NCBI GenBank assembly: GCA_030429685.1
Contig: JAUIEY010000033.1
Location: 1-13,941 of the forward strand
Direction: 5' to 3'
From: Gammaproteobacteria bacterium
GTDB lineage: Bacteria > Pseudomonadota > Gammaproteobacteria > Steroidobacterales > GCA-2729495
DNA: 13,941 nucleotides
The position numbers were made by a program, and so were the translations under genes. Below the pieces are notes generated by a model. That model saw only the letters and a program-made list of their open reading frames with translations. It had not been told where the DNA came from and did not search any database. Position 1 is the stretch's first letter; each line of letters starts with the position of its first letter. Below, in pieces: positions 12,949 to 13,941 of the stretch.

Positions 12949-13940
12949 CTGCGCACTACAGCAAACTGCGCCAGCGCAATCAGCGACGCTTTGAATTCTG
13001 AATCCGGCACCGGTTCCAGTGCCGCCACGGCGGCGTCGGCAAATTCCTGCGCGCGTCTTGCCGTGTAGGCGAGCGCGCCGGTGGCCTTGATGGTTTCAAC
13101 AATGCGGTCAATGTTCTCCAGACCGCCTTGTTCCACCGCCGCGCGAATCAGTAGCTGTTCGTCAGCCGGGGCATGGCGCAGCGCATGGATTAACGGCAGC
13201 GTGGGTTTGCCTTCGGCCAGGTCATCGCCGATGTTCTTGCCCAGCGCCTCGGTGGTGGAGTCATAGTCCAGCGCATCATCCACCAGCTGAAATGCGGTTC
13301 CCAGTTTGCGGCCGTAATCCGCCAGCGCATCTTCGACGCCGCGGGTCTGTCCCGCCAGAATGGCGCCGATCAGCATGCCCGCTTCAAACAGCTTGGCGGT
13401 TTTGCGCAGGATCACATCCAGGTATTGCTGTTCGGTGGTGTCCGGATCGTTGCAGTTCATAAGCTGCAACACTTCGCCTTCGGCAATGGTGTTGGTGGCA
13501 TCGGCCAGTACGTCCATGATGCGCATCTGTCCGACTCGCACCATTAGCTGAAACGCGCGCGAATACAGAAAGTCACCGACCAGCACACTGGCCTGGTTGC
13601 CGAACACGGTATTGGCGGTGTCCTGCCCGCGGCGCAGCGCTGATTCGTCCACCACATCATCGTGCAGCAGGGTGGCGGTGTGAATAAATTCCACAATCAC
13701 GGCGGCCGGCACGTGCTTGTCACCGGTATAGCCGCAGGCGCGTGCCGCCAGCAGCACCAGCAAGGGTCGCAGGCGTTTGCCACCGCTATTGATGATGTAG
13801 TGGGCGACGCTGTTTACCAGTGCCACGTCACTGCTCAGATTCGCCAGAATCTCACGGTTCACCGCGGGCCAGTCATCGCCGAGCTGGGCACGCACGGTTT
13901 CAATATCAAAGGCGGGACTTGCAGGCTTTACCAGTTTCAT
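12942..13940 (-). CDS. ispB: Octaprenyl (long-chain polyprenyl) diphosphate synthase
   Basis: This enzyme condenses isopentenyl diphosphate onto farnesyl diphosphate to make the ubiquinone or menaquinone side chain. The protein has 332 residues, near the 323 of E. coli IspB. The GKRLRP motif is at 54-59. The first aspartate-rich motif is DDVVD at 94-98, preceded by HTATLLH, and the second is DDALD at 221-225; together they bind the Mg-diphosphates. Small residues upstream of the first motif (Ala89, Thr90) fit a long-chain product, but the exact number of isoprene units cannot be read. The ATG is at the window edge, so its ribosome binding site is not visible. The 3' end overlaps the lipoprotein gene by 7 bp (12942-12948). 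Confidence 0.93.
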   Translation of the reverse strand: MKLVKPASPAFDIETVRAQLGDDWPAVNREILANLSSDVALVNSVAHYIINSGGKRLRPLLVLLAARACGYTGDKHVPAAVIVEFIHTATLLHDDVVDESALRRGQDTANTVFGNQASVLVGDFLYSRAFQLMVRVGQMRIMDVLADATNTIAEGEVLQLMNCNDPDTTEQQYLDVILRKTAKLFEAGMLIGAILAGQTRGVEDALADYGRKLGTAFQLVDDALDYDSTTEALGKNIGDDLAEGKPTLPLIHALRHAPADEQLLIRAAVEQGGLENIDRIVETIKATGALAYTARRAQEFADAAVAALEPVPDSEFKASLIALAQFAVVRSY

Positions 13941-13941
13941 A

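Noticed and set aside
1..13941. CRISPR array, toxin-antitoxin pair, phage or defence genes
   Set aside because: No regularly spaced repeats and no protein with the relevant motifs were seen on either strand.

Overview
The window looks like a gammaproteobacterial chromosome segment. The evidence is an HtpX membrane protease, an IspB-type octaprenyl diphosphate synthase, a HiPIP, a VPLPA-type PEP-CTERM surface protein and a CCA-encoding tRNA-Pro. A marine or environmental lineage is plausible, but the genus cannot be told from the sequence alone.

Left part (1-4532). A partial gene of unknown function overlaps by one base the start of a Tat-exported HiPIP, probably a lipoprotein. Convergent to these is a three-gene minus-strand operon: Rieske non-heme iron oxygenase, then an ABM-fold small protein, then an MFS transporter. 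This has the look of a small catabolic unit. Upstream of it on the plus strand lies a broken luciferase-like (LLM) flavin monooxygenase gene, with its start and about half of its middle missing.

Middle part (4536-9941). This stretch is bounded on the right by an intact tRNA-Pro(CGG) on the minus strand. On the left is a 45-bp partial copy of the 3' half of that tRNA (42 of 45 bases identical, same orientation). Duplication of a tRNA 3' end at the far side of a block of accessory genes is the hallmark of a tRNA-anchored genomic island. The block holds only two genes: a 1121-residue beta-helical PEP-CTERM protein and a Tat-exported M24-family peptidase homologue. No integrase is visible, so the island would be a remnant or was mobilised in trans.

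Right part (9942-13941). This is ordinary chromosome: htpX, with a good sigma-32-like promoter, followed closely by a Ysc84/SYLF-domain exported protein. Then come two tandem lipoproteins of unknown function and, convergent with them and overlapping by 7 bp, ispB.

The most interesting signal is the tRNA-Pro-bounded segment and the degraded LLM gene that abuts its left boundary. No clearly new multi-gene defence or RNA-guided system was seen, and there is no CRISPR array.
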